Virus record (IMG/VR): IMGVR_UViG_3300046747_000131
Span: 1-32,014 of that record
From: a virus
Length of the DNA stretch: 32,014 nucleotides
Direction: 5' to 3' (one strand)
In this document: in pieces, positions 13,415 to 22,100 of the stretch
How positions within the stretch are numbered: the stretch's first letter is position 1
How the letters are laid out: every line of letters starts with the position of its first letter
Notes under the pieces: generated by a model
The model's database searches: none
Seen by the model: only the letters and a program-made list of their open reading frames with translations
Told to the model about the DNA's origin: nothing
Made by a program: the position numbers and the translations under genes

Positions 13415-14593
13415 TCATGTCTCAACCGAGATCGTGATCTGAATGCCGCCGACGTCTCCCGAGTCGAGATCGATGTACCCGATCGCGTGCGCGTTGTTCC
13501 ACTCCCGAGGCACGACGCGAATGTCGCGAATGAGTTCGGCCGACATATCGGTGTCCCACACGCCGCCGTCATCCCACGTACCGGGATCGGACCATATCCC
13601 GTCGGCCTCGATCGGCGTCGGCCACTTGTAAAACAGGGTCCATTTCGCCCATTGCGGATCAACCGCTCCAAAGTCGACCCACAAGCGCTCAACCGAACCC
13701 GAGGCCGGATCGAGCACGAACATACGGCCATTCTCGTAGATCAACGTGATCGGAAAGTTGTCCGGCGCATAGAACGCGTGCACTTGCGCGAGCAGTGCGT
13801 AGGGGCCGCCGCGCACCCGGTGGTGATCGAGCCACGGGATCAACCGCGTCGCGTACGTCTCCTCGGTTTCGACGCGGCCTCGACGGATCCGGCGTTCACG
13901 GCCGATCAACGGGAGCGATTCGTTCGAGTAATACCCCGGGAAACGAGTCTTTACGCCGCCTCGCAACGCGTCGGCGAGGCCGTCGGTTACTGCACCGATC
14001 GCATATAGGATCGAGCCACCGATCGGCCCACGAAGCCACCACGGCGAGATCTGACGGATCGCGTCGCGAAACGTTCGGAGCACCGTTTGCGGGTACCCCG
14101 TCGCCGGCCCCGGTGCGGTGCCGGCCGGCGAGAACACGTACGCGAGCCGGGTTGCGTTGCCGCCCTTGTCGAACGCCGCAACGTCGATCGTGAACGGGGC
14201 CGCGGCATACCACCCGGCCGCGCGCCGGATCGTGAGTACCGCGCTCGTGAGCGTGTACACCACCGAGCTCGTGCCGTAGTCCGGCGTGAACGTCGAGCCG
14301 TCGTACACGACATGATCACCCGAGTACACGAGCACGAACCCGATCGCCTTGTCGTCGACGGCCTCGACGGTGATCGCGTCGTCGGGCATCACGGCGCCAC
14401 CGGGAGGCGTGATCGTCAACGTCGGCGGCACCGTGTCGGGCACTGCCCCGGCGTCGGGTGCGCCGAACAGCACCGCGGCGTCGTCGTCAACAAACACCGC
14501 GGCGTTCGAGTCGTCGAGGCCGCGCGCGTCCGGCTCACCGAACAACAACGGTGGTTCGTCTACAGGAAAAAGCGCGTCGGTAAAATCGGCCAT
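13415..14593 (-). CDS. P2 gpI-like tail protein with an N-terminal Ig-like insert
   Basis: 392 residues from ATG 14593. The C-terminal part (from about residue 170) has the pattern 'ESLPLIGRERRIRRGRVETEETYATRL', then 'WLDDHR..GGPYALLAQ' like 'WLDHHRVRGGPYALLAQVHA', which I know from phage tail proteins annotated with gpI (baseplate periphery). Residues about 55-165 instead look like an Ig/fibronectin-type beta sandwich ('PPTLTITPPGG', 'ITVEAVDDKAIGFVLVYS', 'FTIDVAAFDKGGNATRLAY'). The first 40 residues are acidic with an Asp-Ala-Gly-type segment. So an extra adhesion domain has been joined to a baseplate protein. gp25, J and I in this order are the usual baseplate set. Confidence 0.75.
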   Translation of the reverse strand: MADFTDALFPVDEPPLLFGEPDARGLDDSNAAVFVDDDAAVLFGAPDAGAVPDTVPPTLTITPPGGAVMPDDAITVEAVDDKAIGFVLVYSGDHVVYDGSTFTPDYGTSSVVYTLTSAVLTIRRAAGWYAAAPFTIDVAAFDKGGNATRLAYVFSPAGTAPGPATGYPQTVLRTFRDAIRQISPWWLRGPIGGSILYAIGAVTDGLADALRGGVKTRFPGYYSNESLPLIGRERRIRRGRVETEETYATRLIPWLDHHRVRGGPYALLAQVHAFYAPDNFPITLIYENGRMFVLDPASGSVERLWVDFGAVDPQWAKWTLFYKWPTPIEADGIWSDPGTWDDGGVWDTDMSAELIRDIRVVPREWNNAHAIGYIDLDSGDVGGIQITISVET

Positions 14594-14594
14594 G

Positions 14595-15611
14595 TTACGG
14601 CGACGTCAACGGGGCAATGTTCGTCCACGGAAACAACAAGTGCCCGAGTGAGAGTCGGGGTTGCGCACCGGCGAGATCGTACGTCGACGGGTAGTCGCGT
14701 GAAACTTTGTTGAGATAGACAAGATCGACCTTGCCCACGTGCCGGTTGCCGACCGTCGGGTGCACGATAAACGGCCGTTGCGTGCGCCACTTGTTGTCGG
14801 TGCCGAGCTGTTGATACAACGGCGGCGACGAACCGACGCCGGAACACGTCAAGTGTGAGATCGACGAGACGGCCCACGCGTTGCCGCCTCGCCACGTCGC
14901 GCCGGTGCCAGCGAGGCCGCCGTCGCCGAGCCCCGGCGTGCCGAACACGTTTACCCATGCTCCGGCGCCGGCAAGGATGTTGTTTGTTACACCCGGCTCG
15001 AGATCGACGAGGGGCAACCAGAACGCGCCACCACCCCGGGTGTTATTCGTTTTGTTCCAGATCGCAAAAAACCACGGGCTCACGTTGCCGGGTAGCACGG
15101 CGTTCTCGGCGCCGATCTGCAACCATTGCTCGGTCGTCGACGAGTACGACATTTCGGATCCGGTACTGAGATACATTGACGTGCCGAGAACTGCGTAAGG
15201 GCCGACCATCGCGGGAGGTGCCGTCGCGCTTGCGCCGGTAGTGGCCACGGCGTTTCCGGCCCATACGTTCGAAGTCTCGGCACTCGAGCTCGTCGTGCGT
15301 TGCACGACGTACACGCGTCCGCTAGCGATCTCCTCGAGCACAAACCACGCGCTCGTGTTCGAGATCGAGTTCGGCCACGCGTTGAAGTTGCCGCCTCCCA
15401 ATGCCCACTGCGGCGACTTGGTGAACACGTCGAACGAACCGGCCACACCCGCGGTTTGCCCGCGCAACTGAAACGCGGCCTTACCATCTCCCGAGCCGAT
15501 CAGTTGCCACCGGCCCGACGCCAAAAGCGCATCCTTTACCGAGATCCAGATCTTACCGACCTTGTCTGACAGGGTCGGTAACAACACGTTGGTATTGAAC
15601 GCGAAAGCCAT
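14595..15611 (-). CDS. Putative tail structural protein of unknown family
   Basis: 338 residues from the ATG at 15611, chosen because GGGAGG precedes it by nine bases; an upstream start at 15650 would overlap the J gene. Rich in Gly, Thr, Ser and Trp with short strands ('WQLIGSGDGKAAFQLRG', 'WFVLEEIASGRVYVVQRT', 'QWLQIGAENAVLPGNVSPWFFAIW'), typical of beta-rich virion proteins. The C-terminal segment is 'KVDLVYLNKVSRDYPSTYDLAG'. It sits between J and the gpI-like gene, a position usually empty, so it may be a baseplate-associated fibre or spacer. Family not recognised. Confidence 0.7.
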   Translation of the reverse strand: MAFAFNTNVLLPTLSDKVGKIWISVKDALLASGRWQLIGSGDGKAAFQLRGQTAGVAGSFDVFTKSPQWALGGGNFNAWPNSISNTSAWFVLEEIASGRVYVVQRTTSSSAETSNVWAGNAVATTGASATAPPAMVGPYAVLGTSMYLSTGSEMSYSSTTEQWLQIGAENAVLPGNVSPWFFAIWNKTNNTRGGGAFWLPLVDLEPGVTNNILAGAGAWVNVFGTPGLGDGGLAGTGATWRGGNAWAVSSISHLTCSGVGSSPPLYQQLGTDNKWRTQRPFIVHPTVGNRHVGKVDLVYLNKVSRDYPSTYDLAGAQPRLSLGHLLFPWTNIAPLTSP

Positions 15612-15630
15612 GGTTAGATCCTCCCGGTGA

Positions 15631-16818
15631 TCATGGTGCAGATCCTTCACTCGGCGGCACCTGAGTGATCGCGAGCGGTGTCACGGTGCCGAGCGTCGGC
15701 ACTTGGTTGATCGTTAGTACGACGTCGGCGGCCGGCACCTCAACGACGACGTGAAATATCTGCGGAAACGTCGAGCCGATCGCCGTGCGAATCGCGTCGA
15801 CGAACACCTTGCCGGGATCGGCACTCACGACGTTGCCGCCGATAGGCTGCCCCGACATGAACTCGACGAGTCGCAGTGCGATCGTTTCGGCGATCTCGGC
15901 CTCGGTTAGCCCGCTCGTGTTGTACATCCACACGCGGTACGACACCGCGATCGCGAGCGGCGTTGCGCTCACTACCCACGCGTTGACGGCGAGCGGTGCC
16001 GCCTTTGTTTGTATCGCCTCGTCGACGCACCCGAGGTCGGTGTCGAGGTTGTCGACGGTGCCGGACACTGCACCGGTTGCCGTCGCTACGTACGTCGTCA
16101 CGTTGCCGAAACCATCCTTGATGGTGCGCACCCGCGTCACGCCGATCACGGCCCCGTCGAGGCGTGTAGCGTTGCGCGCGGCGTAGCTGTACGCGTCCCA
16201 CGGCCCCATGGGCGAGAGCGACCCGAGTTTTTCAGAGCATCGCGCGCGCAGTGCCGGATCCTCCTCGTCGTCACTACCGACGATCGACACCGCGTTGTCG
16301 ACGGTGACGCCGAGTAGTGGAGTAATGAACACGACGACGGTGTGCGGTGCCGCCGTCGACGCCGAACCGGCCTCGAGCGCTTGCACGGCAACAGTAAGGG
16401 TGGCGAGCGCGCCGAGTGAGATCGCCTCGACGTTGCGGTATTGCTTGCCCGTGTCGGGGTTCGCGACGACGAGATCGCCCACGTCGAGGATAAAAATCCC
16501 GCCCCCCGTGTTGACTAGCGTGACTTCGCCGGCCGCGAACGTCGCGTATTGCTTCTCGACGCCGTACACGTACCACGCAACGAGAGCGAGCCACGAACCC
16601 GACGCTAGTTCGAGATACCCACCCCGCGCGATCAACGCGGTGAGCTCGCTAAACGCCGACAGGATGATCGAACACGCGGTGATGATCGTGCGTGCGACGG
16701 ATCCCGGTTTCCACGATGTGGTGGACGTGCCGACGGCCGCGATCACATCGTAGATCTTGGTCTGCACCTCGTCGCGGGTGAGTGGCGTCGTGAGTTGCGC
16801 GAGCGAGAATATAGCCAT
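15631..16818 (-). CDS. Baseplate J-like protein
   Basis: 395 residues from ATG 16818; a TTG at 16824 is an alternative. The region 'KPGSVARTIITACSIILSAFSEL' and 'GGYLELASGSWLALVAWYVYGVEK' is the typical J-family N-terminus, and 'DDEEDPALRARCSEKLGSLSPMGPWDAYSYAARNA' is the central helical part that this family shares. A C-terminal domain 'GNVVSADPGKVFVDAIRTAIG' follows. J subunits form the baseplate wedges of contractile tails. Overlaps or abuts the gp25-like gene, as expected. Confidence 0.88.
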   Translation of the reverse strand: MAIFSLAQLTTPLTRDEVQTKIYDVIAAVGTSTTSWKPGSVARTIITACSIILSAFSELTALIARGGYLELASGSWLALVAWYVYGVEKQYATFAAGEVTLVNTGGGIFILDVGDLVVANPDTGKQYRNVEAISLGALATLTVAVQALEAGSASTAAPHTVVVFITPLLGVTVDNAVSIVGSDDEEDPALRARCSEKLGSLSPMGPWDAYSYAARNATRLDGAVIGVTRVRTIKDGFGNVTTYVATATGAVSGTVDNLDTDLGCVDEAIQTKAAPLAVNAWVVSATPLAIAVSYRVWMYNTSGLTEAEIAETIALRLVEFMSGQPIGGNVVSADPGKVFVDAIRTAIGSTFPQIFHVVVEVPAADVVLTINQVPTLGTVTPLAITQVPPSEGSAP

Positions 16819-16820
16819 GA

Positions 16821-17297
16821 TCAACCGATCGCCTCGAGCACGGCCGCACCCGAGGTAACGGCGAACGTGAGGGTAAAGGGTGCCAGTGTTGGATCGGCCG
16901 CGGTGATCACCACCGAGATCGAGAGCGCCGAGCCGTTCGCGTCACGAGTCACCGTCACCCGCGCCGACTCGATCCGATCGTCTTTTGCGAGCTCGAGTGC
17001 GCACCGGCCGCCGAGTTCGGCGAGTTCGGCGAGTGTGGTGCCGCGGTTGCAGTAGGCGCGCACGTCGATCCCGTAGTCGCGATCGTCGAGGAGCGCGGCG
17101 CGGGCCGTGGTGAGGCGACGGATCGCGGCCTCGCCGATCGCTTGCATGCTGAACGGATCAACCTCGTCGAGATCGACAGTCAGATCCGACACGCACGACA
17201 GATCGGAACCGTACCCGAGCGGTTCGCGCGGTTGCGGCACGAGCCGCACGAGCTCGGCGATCTGAGTGTCGATCGATGTTCCTACGGTTTCGTTCAC
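16821..17297 (-). CDS. gpW/gp25-like baseplate wedge protein
   Basis: 158 residues from GTG 17297, which has GAGG eight bases upstream; TTG 17303 is an alternative. The middle part 'RRLTTARAALLDDRDYGIDVRAY' followed by 'LGGRCALELAKDDRIESARVTV' matches the gp25 family in which an alpha-beta domain joins the sheath to the J wedge. Position directly before J supports the call. The N-terminal 30 residues are a divergent helical extension. Confidence 0.82.
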   Translation of the reverse strand: MNETVGTSIDTQIAELVRLVPQPREPLGYGSDLSCVSDLTVDLDEVDPFSMQAIGEAAIRRLTTARAALLDDRDYGIDVRAYCNRGTTLAELAELGGRCALELAKDDRIESARVTVTRDANGSALSISVVITAADPTLAPFTLTFAVTSGAAVLEAIG

Positions 17298-17307
17298 GGA
17301 CAAAACC

Positions 17308-17835
17308 TCACGGTTCCGTTTTGAGGATCGTGGCGAGTGCGGCCCACGTGGCCGGCACCGTCGTCAAAAACGCGATCGCGTTGCATGCGTCGGCCGGTGG
17401 TATGCCGGCCGCGAGGAGCCGGCCTTGCACCTCGGCACCGAACGAGCTCACCGGGCCGGCGTACGCGACGAGGTGCACCCCGGCCGCGGTAAGTGCCGAC
17501 TGAAACGAGACGATGATCGCGAGTTGTGCCTCGAGGCTCGCAACTTGCCCCTGCAACGAGGCGACGAGCGCGGCGACGTTCGCGATCTGGCCGAGGATCG
17601 ACGGTGGCTGCACCCCGGCCGTGATCGACGCTTTGATCCCGGTGATCATTGCCTCGAGCGTCGAGAGTTGCGCGGCGTAGGTGATCGGCGTCGGTGCCCA
17701 CGCGAGCAACGCCTCGATCTCGGCGAGCAAGTCGGGCAACACGAGGTTGATGCCGGCCGCCCCTGCAACGCCGACGGCCGCCGCTCCCGGCATGGTGCCG
17801 CCGATCGTGAGCGAGCCGAGGTACGTGGCCGTCAC
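17308..17835 (-). CDS. Unidentified tail or baseplate protein with coiled coil
   Basis: 175 residues from GTG 17835, overlapping the hub gene stop (GTGA). An Ala/Gly-rich N-terminus (GAAAVGVAGAAGINLVLPDL) is followed by a long heptad-type helix region (LGQIANVAALVASLQGQVASLEAQLAIIV) and a Pro/Ala-rich end. It is placed between hub/spike and gp25, where some myoviruses carry short hub-associated proteins. I do not recognise a family; membership in the baseplate is inferred from position. Confidence 0.65.
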   Translation of the reverse strand: MTATYLGSLTIGGTMPGAAAVGVAGAAGINLVLPDLLAEIEALLAWAPTPITYAAQLSTLEAMITGIKASITAGVQPPSILGQIANVAALVASLQGQVASLEAQLAIIVSFQSALTAAGVHLVAYAGPVSSFGAEVQGRLLAAGIPPADACNAIAFLTTVPATWAALATILKTEP

Positions 17836-19013
17836 GGTGCCACCTTGACGACGCTCGAGCCGCTCGTGATCAGGCCGAGCCCTTTGGCCGGCGTGAACGT
17901 GATCAACCCGGTGGCCGGCGAGCCCCCGATCGTGCCCGAGAACTGCCCCGGTGGTAGCTGCACCTCGACGATATCGCCTTGTCTGGCACACGGTGCGCCG
18001 GCCGGGCCGCCGAGAACGAGCGAGACGGGCACGAACCCGGGGCCGTCGAGGCCGGCGAATGCGAGGGCCACCGGTTGCGCGCGATCACCCTCGACGAACG
18101 CGATCAACACCTCGGTGCCGGGTGTGAGCACCGCGTGAGCCCCGGCGATCCCCGGCATCACCGAGATCGGGAGCAAGTCGGGTAGCCCGGCGAGCTTGTG
18201 CACGGCCTGCAACTCGAGCCGCTCGCCGGCCATGCGCACGAGCCGGTACCGGTAGTGGCCGTGTAGCGCGCCGTCGGTGGTGCGCTCGACGATCGACCGA
18301 ATGAGGCCGGCGAGGTACCCGGTACCCGAGGCCGAGCCGGCGCACCACGCGAACACGCGAGCCTCACCGGCCGTTACCCGCACCTCGAACGAGCGCACGA
18401 TCTGCGGCCCGTCAACGGCGAGCATGGAACCGATCGCCATGCGTTCGGGTGCGTCCATGGCGAGTGTCGCGATCCGCTCACGAGGATCGTACGCGAGCAC
18501 GGTGTAGGCCGTGGGATCGAGCGACACGGGAGCCCGCACGCCGCCGTGCGTCACCCCGGCGTAGTCGACCCACCACGGCACCCCGCCGGCGACGTTTTCG
18601 AGCACGCGCGCGGCCGGGCCGGTGTTGCGTACGTAATCCTTGCCGAGCCGTTCGACGGCCGGCACGAACGCGCCGAGCTGTTCGCCGACGGCGCGCGCGG
18701 CATCGTCGGCAACGAGGTGCGCCTTCACGCCGGCATCGTTGTGATACTGCTTTGCCGGCACCGCGTCGGCCCACGCACCCGCGCCGGCAACGATACGCGC
18801 GCGGCGTTGCAGGCCGTACACGCCTCCCGAAAGCTTGCTGATCGTGCCCGAACACTTGAGCGCACCGATCACGAGCTCGACGCGGCCCGAGAGTTTCGGG
18901 TCCGACTCAAAGTCGCAATCGGCGATCCACGGGCCGCCGTTCGACACGACGAGCTTGACGGCCGTGAGCCGTTGCCCGTTGACGCCGACGTATAGATCAC
19001 TCGCCACGGTCAC
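17832..19013 (-). CDS. Baseplate hub and spike protein (gpD/gp5-like fusion)
   Basis: 393 residues from GTG 19013 (GTGA overlap). Residues 1-245 resemble hub proteins of the late-control gpD type: a beta-rich start ('LYVGVNGQRLTAVKLVVSNGG'), 'HNDAGVKAHLVADDAARAVGEQLG', then a helical part and more strands. From about residue 250 'GHYRYRLVRMAGERLELQAVH...PISVMPGIAGAHAVLTPGTEVLIAFVEGDRAQPVALAFAG' is a clear OB-fold of the gp5/VgrG type ('G-V-L-x-P-G-x-E-V-L-x-x-F'). The tail beyond may be a short spike. This forms the piercing tip of a contractile tail. Confidence 0.82.
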   Translation of the reverse strand: MTVASDLYVGVNGQRLTAVKLVVSNGGPWIADCDFESDPKLSGRVELVIGALKCSGTISKLSGGVYGLQRRARIVAGAGAWADAVPAKQYHNDAGVKAHLVADDAARAVGEQLGAFVPAVERLGKDYVRNTGPAARVLENVAGGVPWWVDYAGVTHGGVRAPVSLDPTAYTVLAYDPRERIATLAMDAPERMAIGSMLAVDGPQIVRSFEVRVTAGEARVFAWCAGSASGTGYLAGLIRSIVERTTDGALHGHYRYRLVRMAGERLELQAVHKLAGLPDLLPISVMPGIAGAHAVLTPGTEVLIAFVEGDRAQPVALAFAGLDGPGFVPVSLVLGGPAGAPCARQGDIVEVQLPPGQFSGTIGGSPATGLITFTPAKGLGLITSGSSVVKVAP

Positions 19014-19549
19014 TCACTCGCGAGCCGCTCGAGTTGCAGCTCGGCCGTTAGGGGTTTGATCCACTCCTCCTCAATCGGATCGAGCACCGGGGCAGCGTCG
19101 GCCCCGTCGGGTTTGGCAAGCGTGTATTTCGGCCGGCGAAACTCGACGAACTTGATCTCGATCGCCCATTCACCGTCGCCGACTTGCTCGGGTTGCATCA
19201 CCTCGGCAACGGCAACCGCTTTGATGTCAAGTTGCTCTAGCAACGGGTGCCAGATCGAGAGCGCGCCGGAGTCTTTGCCCTCGCCACCACGTTGCGACGG
19301 GAGCTTGTCGACCACCGGTTTCCACGCAAACCAGTCAGACCAGTCTTGCGCGCTGCACAACTTGAGGATCACCGAGAAGTGTGCGAGCCCTCGGCCTTTG
19401 AACAGTAAGACCGCGCCCGAGATGCCCACCCCATCTTGCTCGTCCCATTTGCGCGGCGAGCTCGCGCCGCGCACCTCGGCGAGCCCCGGCGACTTGTTGC
19501 CGGCGAGCGTGATGTAGTCGCACGGCGAGACGATCGGATCCCACGTCAT
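19010..19549 (-). CDS. Tail or hub protein of unknown family
   Basis: 179 residues from ATG 19549 (ATGA overlap with the tape measure). Beginning 'WDPIVSPCDYITLAGNKSPGLAEVRGASSPRKWDEQDGVGISGAVL' is a distinctive sequence that I associate with tail proteins between tape measure and hub in other contractile phages. Later 'VVDKLPSQRGGEGKDSGALSIWHPLLEQLDIKAVAVAEV' and a Pro/Glu-rich end. No LysM motif is visible. It probably links the tube to the hub; this is inference from order. Confidence 0.7.
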   Translation of the reverse strand: MTWDPIVSPCDYITLAGNKSPGLAEVRGASSPRKWDEQDGVGISGAVLLFKGRGLAHFSVILKLCSAQDWSDWFAWKPVVDKLPSQRGGEGKDSGALSIWHPLLEQLDIKAVAVAEVMQPEQVGDGEWAIEIKFVEFRRPKYTLAKPDGADAAPVLDPIEEEWIKPLTAELQLERLASE

Positions 19550-21435
19550 GCCGGCACCCGGGGCAACATTGCGCCGAGCTGAATGGCGATCCGCTCGAAC
19601 ACGGGCACGAGTTCGCGCTCGACGTCGGCCGCAATGTCGCTCGCCTGATCACCCGCACCGGCGTTGATCGTGATGCCGCCGACGTCGATCGTCACCGAGC
19701 CCGACGCTTGCCCGCGCGGCGCTCCCGGCACGCCGACGAGGCCGTCGACGGCGCTCTGAGTGTCGCCCTTCCCGGCATCGATGCCGGCCGCGACACCTTG
19801 CGGGATCGCAATGCCGAGTTGCGCGAACGCTTTGGAAGGGCTCGCAATGCCGAGCGTGCTTTTGAGCGCGTCGAGCGCACCCGTGCCGAGCTCGTTCACC
19901 GTATCGGTCAACCATTTTGCACTCGCCTTGATCCCGTTGACGATACCGTCAACGATCGCCGTGCCGAGCGAGGTCCAGTCGATCTCTTTCCACAGTTGGT
20001 ACAGCTGATAACCGGCCGCGATGAGTGCACCGACGGCAACGGCGGCGAGAATGAACGGCGCGGCGAGGATCAACCCTTGCACCGCGAGTGCACCGACGGC
20101 GGCAACCGCGGCCCAAAGGAACGGTGCGGCAAACACGAGCACGGCGACGATCGCGCCGAACGCGAGCAGCATTGCCGCCGCGAACAGCCCGACGGCCGCC
20201 ACACCGGCGAGGAGTGCGGTCTTCATGAGGGCCGCTTGACTGATCAGCTCGCCACCCCCGAACGTTTCGCGGAAATAGCGCCGCAACTTGAGCACTGCGA
20301 TCGACACGAGGAGCGCGCCGACGATGATCCCTTGAAAAAAGCGCTTCGCTATCGGCGCGACGTACGTGATCGCGTCAACGAGCGGTTGAAACACCGTTTC
20401 CATGATCGCTTTGAGCGCTTGCCCGCTCCTCGTGCTCTGTGAAAACAGCGCGGTGATCGAGTTGATCCCCTCTAACAACTTGTCGATCCCGAGATCGGCG
20501 AACAGTGCGGCGAAACTCTCGTGAAGTTTCTTGGTTTGCACGTCGAGATCGAGCAACTGTGCCGCCGCGATGCCGCCGAACCGGGCTTTGACATCGTCTG
20601 TCAAGCGCTGCACCGACTTGCCGGCGCGTGCTGCACCCGCGGCCCACTGTCCGAACGCTTTTGCACCCTCGTCGCCGACTACCGCACCCTTGATCGCCAT
20701 TCCTTCGAGGGCCGAGTCGAGGTTTTTGCCGCGCAACCCCATCTTGTAGAGTTCGGCCGTGTATTCGCCGAGCTTGTCGCGGCCGAGGGCCGTCGTACCG
20801 CTCACGCGATCGATCGACGCTTGCATTTCTTTCGCGTTGCCGGCCGCGAGGCCGAACACGTTGCGCATCTTGGTAAGGCTTTCGAGGTGCAACGCCTCGT
20901 TGCGGCGAGCGTTCGCACTCGAGATCCCAAACTTGAGGAGCGCGGCCGTTGCGGCCACGGCGGCAACCGCGACGGCGACGAGCACGGCCGCGACGGCGAC
21001 GAGCCCACCGACGAGCGCGCCACGCGACACGATGCCGGACAAGGATTGTAGTTGCCCGACGACGCCCCCCACGGGGCCGGGTAACCCCTTTGCCGTTTGG
21101 CCGAGCTCGCCGAGCCGCTCGACGAACGAGCGCGCTTTCTTTTTCGACGCCTCAAAGTTGCCGCCGAGTTGCAGGTAGCTTGATTGCGCACCGGCGATCG
21201 CTTGCTTTTGCGCCTCGATCCGTTTCGAGAGCTCGGCGATCTGCGAAACGTTCGGCGTGGTGGCGCCTTTGAGGTTGCGCAGCGCCTTTTGCATTTGCCC
21301 GAGTGCCGTCGTGTCCGCGACGATCTTTTTTTGCAGGTTCCCGAGTGCGACGGCCGCGGCCTCGGCCGGGCCGCTCGTCCCATCCTCAAGATTGACGGCA
21401 AATGTAGCGGTCTCGTCGGCGGCGTTTGTTGCCAT
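19546..21435 (-). CDS. Tape measure protein
   Basis: 629 residues, the largest gene in the window. The N-terminal 130 residues are coiled coil (NLQKKIVADTTALGQMQKAL, then IAELSKRIEAQKQAIAGA). A first hydrophobic block lies at about 139-168, and a long block of several membrane-like helices at about 400-500 (LLAGVAAVGLFAAAMLLAFG, then APFLWAAVAAVGALAVQGLI), as expected of a protein that can enter the host membrane during DNA ejection. The central part has 'RRNEALHLESLTKMRNVFGLAAGNAKEM' and the end has 'LGIASPSKAFAQLG', a motif widespread in tape measures. At about 1.5 angstrom per residue the tail would be some 95 nm. It follows the chaperone gene in the usual order. Confidence 0.92.
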   Translation of the reverse strand: MATNAADETATFAVNLEDGTSGPAEAAAVALGNLQKKIVADTTALGQMQKALRNLKGATTPNVSQIAELSKRIEAQKQAIAGAQSSYLQLGGNFEASKKKARSFVERLGELGQTAKGLPGPVGGVVGQLQSLSGIVSRGALVGGLVAVAAVLVAVAVAAVAATAALLKFGISSANARRNEALHLESLTKMRNVFGLAAGNAKEMQASIDRVSGTTALGRDKLGEYTAELYKMGLRGKNLDSALEGMAIKGAVVGDEGAKAFGQWAAGAARAGKSVQRLTDDVKARFGGIAAAQLLDLDVQTKKLHESFAALFADLGIDKLLEGINSITALFSQSTRSGQALKAIMETVFQPLVDAITYVAPIAKRFFQGIIVGALLVSIAVLKLRRYFRETFGGGELISQAALMKTALLAGVAAVGLFAAAMLLAFGAIVAVLVFAAPFLWAAVAAVGALAVQGLILAAPFILAAVAVGALIAAGYQLYQLWKEIDWTSLGTAIVDGIVNGIKASAKWLTDTVNELGTGALDALKSTLGIASPSKAFAQLGIAIPQGVAAGIDAGKGDTQSAVDGLVGVPGAPRGQASGSVTIDVGGITINAGAGDQASDIAADVERELVPVFERIAIQLGAMLPRVPA

Positions 21436-21441
21436 GTCGGA

Positions 21442-21636
21442 TCACTCGGGTGCGGTGAGTAGTTTGGCGATGTGATCGAGTCGTCGGAGCCCACGCACGA
21501 GAAGTAGGGCACCGGTGTAGCGTCGTGCGGTTTCCTCGTCGGTGGTTTCCTCGTGCATGTCGATCCCGAGCACTGCGAGCAAACACGCGGCGGCGATCGA
21601 GTCGTCGCGCAACGAGTCGGCGCGCAGTGCTGCTAT
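21442..21636 (-). CDS. Frameshift extension of the tail assembly chaperone (T-like)
   Basis: The frame has no start codon of its own but reads natural helical protein from the point where the upstream frame ends: 'IAALRADSLRDDSIAAACLL...', 'ETARRYTGALLLVRGLRRLD', ending APE at TGA 21442-21444. It is in the -1 frame relative to the chaperone and starts directly at the slippery heptamer (21636-21642). Fusion would give a 155+64 = 219-residue protein, like G-T of lambda. The stop is seven bases before the tape measure ATG. The short frame is otherwise easily missed. Confidence 0.8.
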   Translation of the reverse strand: MAALRADSLRDDSIAAACLLAVLGIDMHEETTDEETARRYTGALLLVRGLRRLDHIAKLLTAPE

Positions 21637-22100
21637 TTTCCCTGCACCTCCTCGACGACGAGGCCGGCGAGTTTCGCCGCCGCGTTAGCGACGTGTTCGA
21701 GCAACGCCGGCTCGGCTTTGAGGATGCGTTCAAACCCGAGCTTGTCGGGGTGCACAAGGCACTGATACGAGAAACGCTCGTTGATGGTGGAGAGCGGCAA
21801 CTTACCGGCCGACACCGAATCGATCATGGCGCGGTAACTTGCGTGCGTCGGCCGCTTGACGATGATCACCCCGTGCCCACGCGATTGCGTGACGCCGATA
21901 TCACGGTCGATCGGCCCTAACTCGCACTCGGCTTTGGCGATCGCCTCCTCGTCGGCGATCGCGAGTTTCATCCGTTCGAGCTCGTCGGCCGCGGCGCGTG
22001 AGGCCGTGCGTTGCTCTCGACTCTCGACGAGCCGCGCGCGCTCGGCGCGGAGCTGTTCGAGCTCGCTCACGGCCGGAACGGTAGTGCCGTCGTCGCTCAC
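21633..22100 (-). CDS. Tail assembly chaperone (G-like, 0-frame product)
   Basis: 155 residues from GTG 22100, overlapping the tube gene stop (GTGA). N-terminal coiled coil (LEQLRAERARLVESREQRT, then AADELERMKLAIADEEAI), then 'DRDIGVTQSRGHGVIIVKRP', 'YRAMIDSVSAGKLPLSTI', 'CLVHPDKLGF', and the end EVQGK. Placed between tube and tape measure, where the chaperone pair always lies. The pair coats the tape measure before tube polymerisation; it is not part of the virion. The slippery site at its end makes the identification firmer than the sequence alone. Confidence 0.82.
   Translation of the reverse strand: MSDDGTTVPAVSELEQLRAERARLVESREQRTASRAAADELERMKLAIADEEAIAKAECELGPIDRDIGVTQSRGHGVIIVKRPTHASYRAMIDSVSAGKLPLSTINERFSYQCLVHPDKLGFERILKAEPALLEHVANAAAKLAGLVVEEVQGK
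21636..21642 (-). promoter_or_regulatory. Programmed -1 frameshift slippery site, G GGA AAA
   Basis: On the coding strand the seven bases are GGGAAAA in the 0-frame phase G GGA AAA, the canonical X XXY YYZ heptamer, and the 0-frame stop TAG follows immediately. Slipping back one base carries ribosomes into the extension frame. Such sites between the two chaperone genes are known from lambda-like, P2-like and Mu-like phages. Confidence 0.85.

Noticed and set aside
16060-19320. Isolated CACCGGTT, ACCGGTTG and similar sequences in the virion genes
   Set aside because: Single matches inside coding sequence without neighbours in 8-bp register; expected by chance at this base composition.
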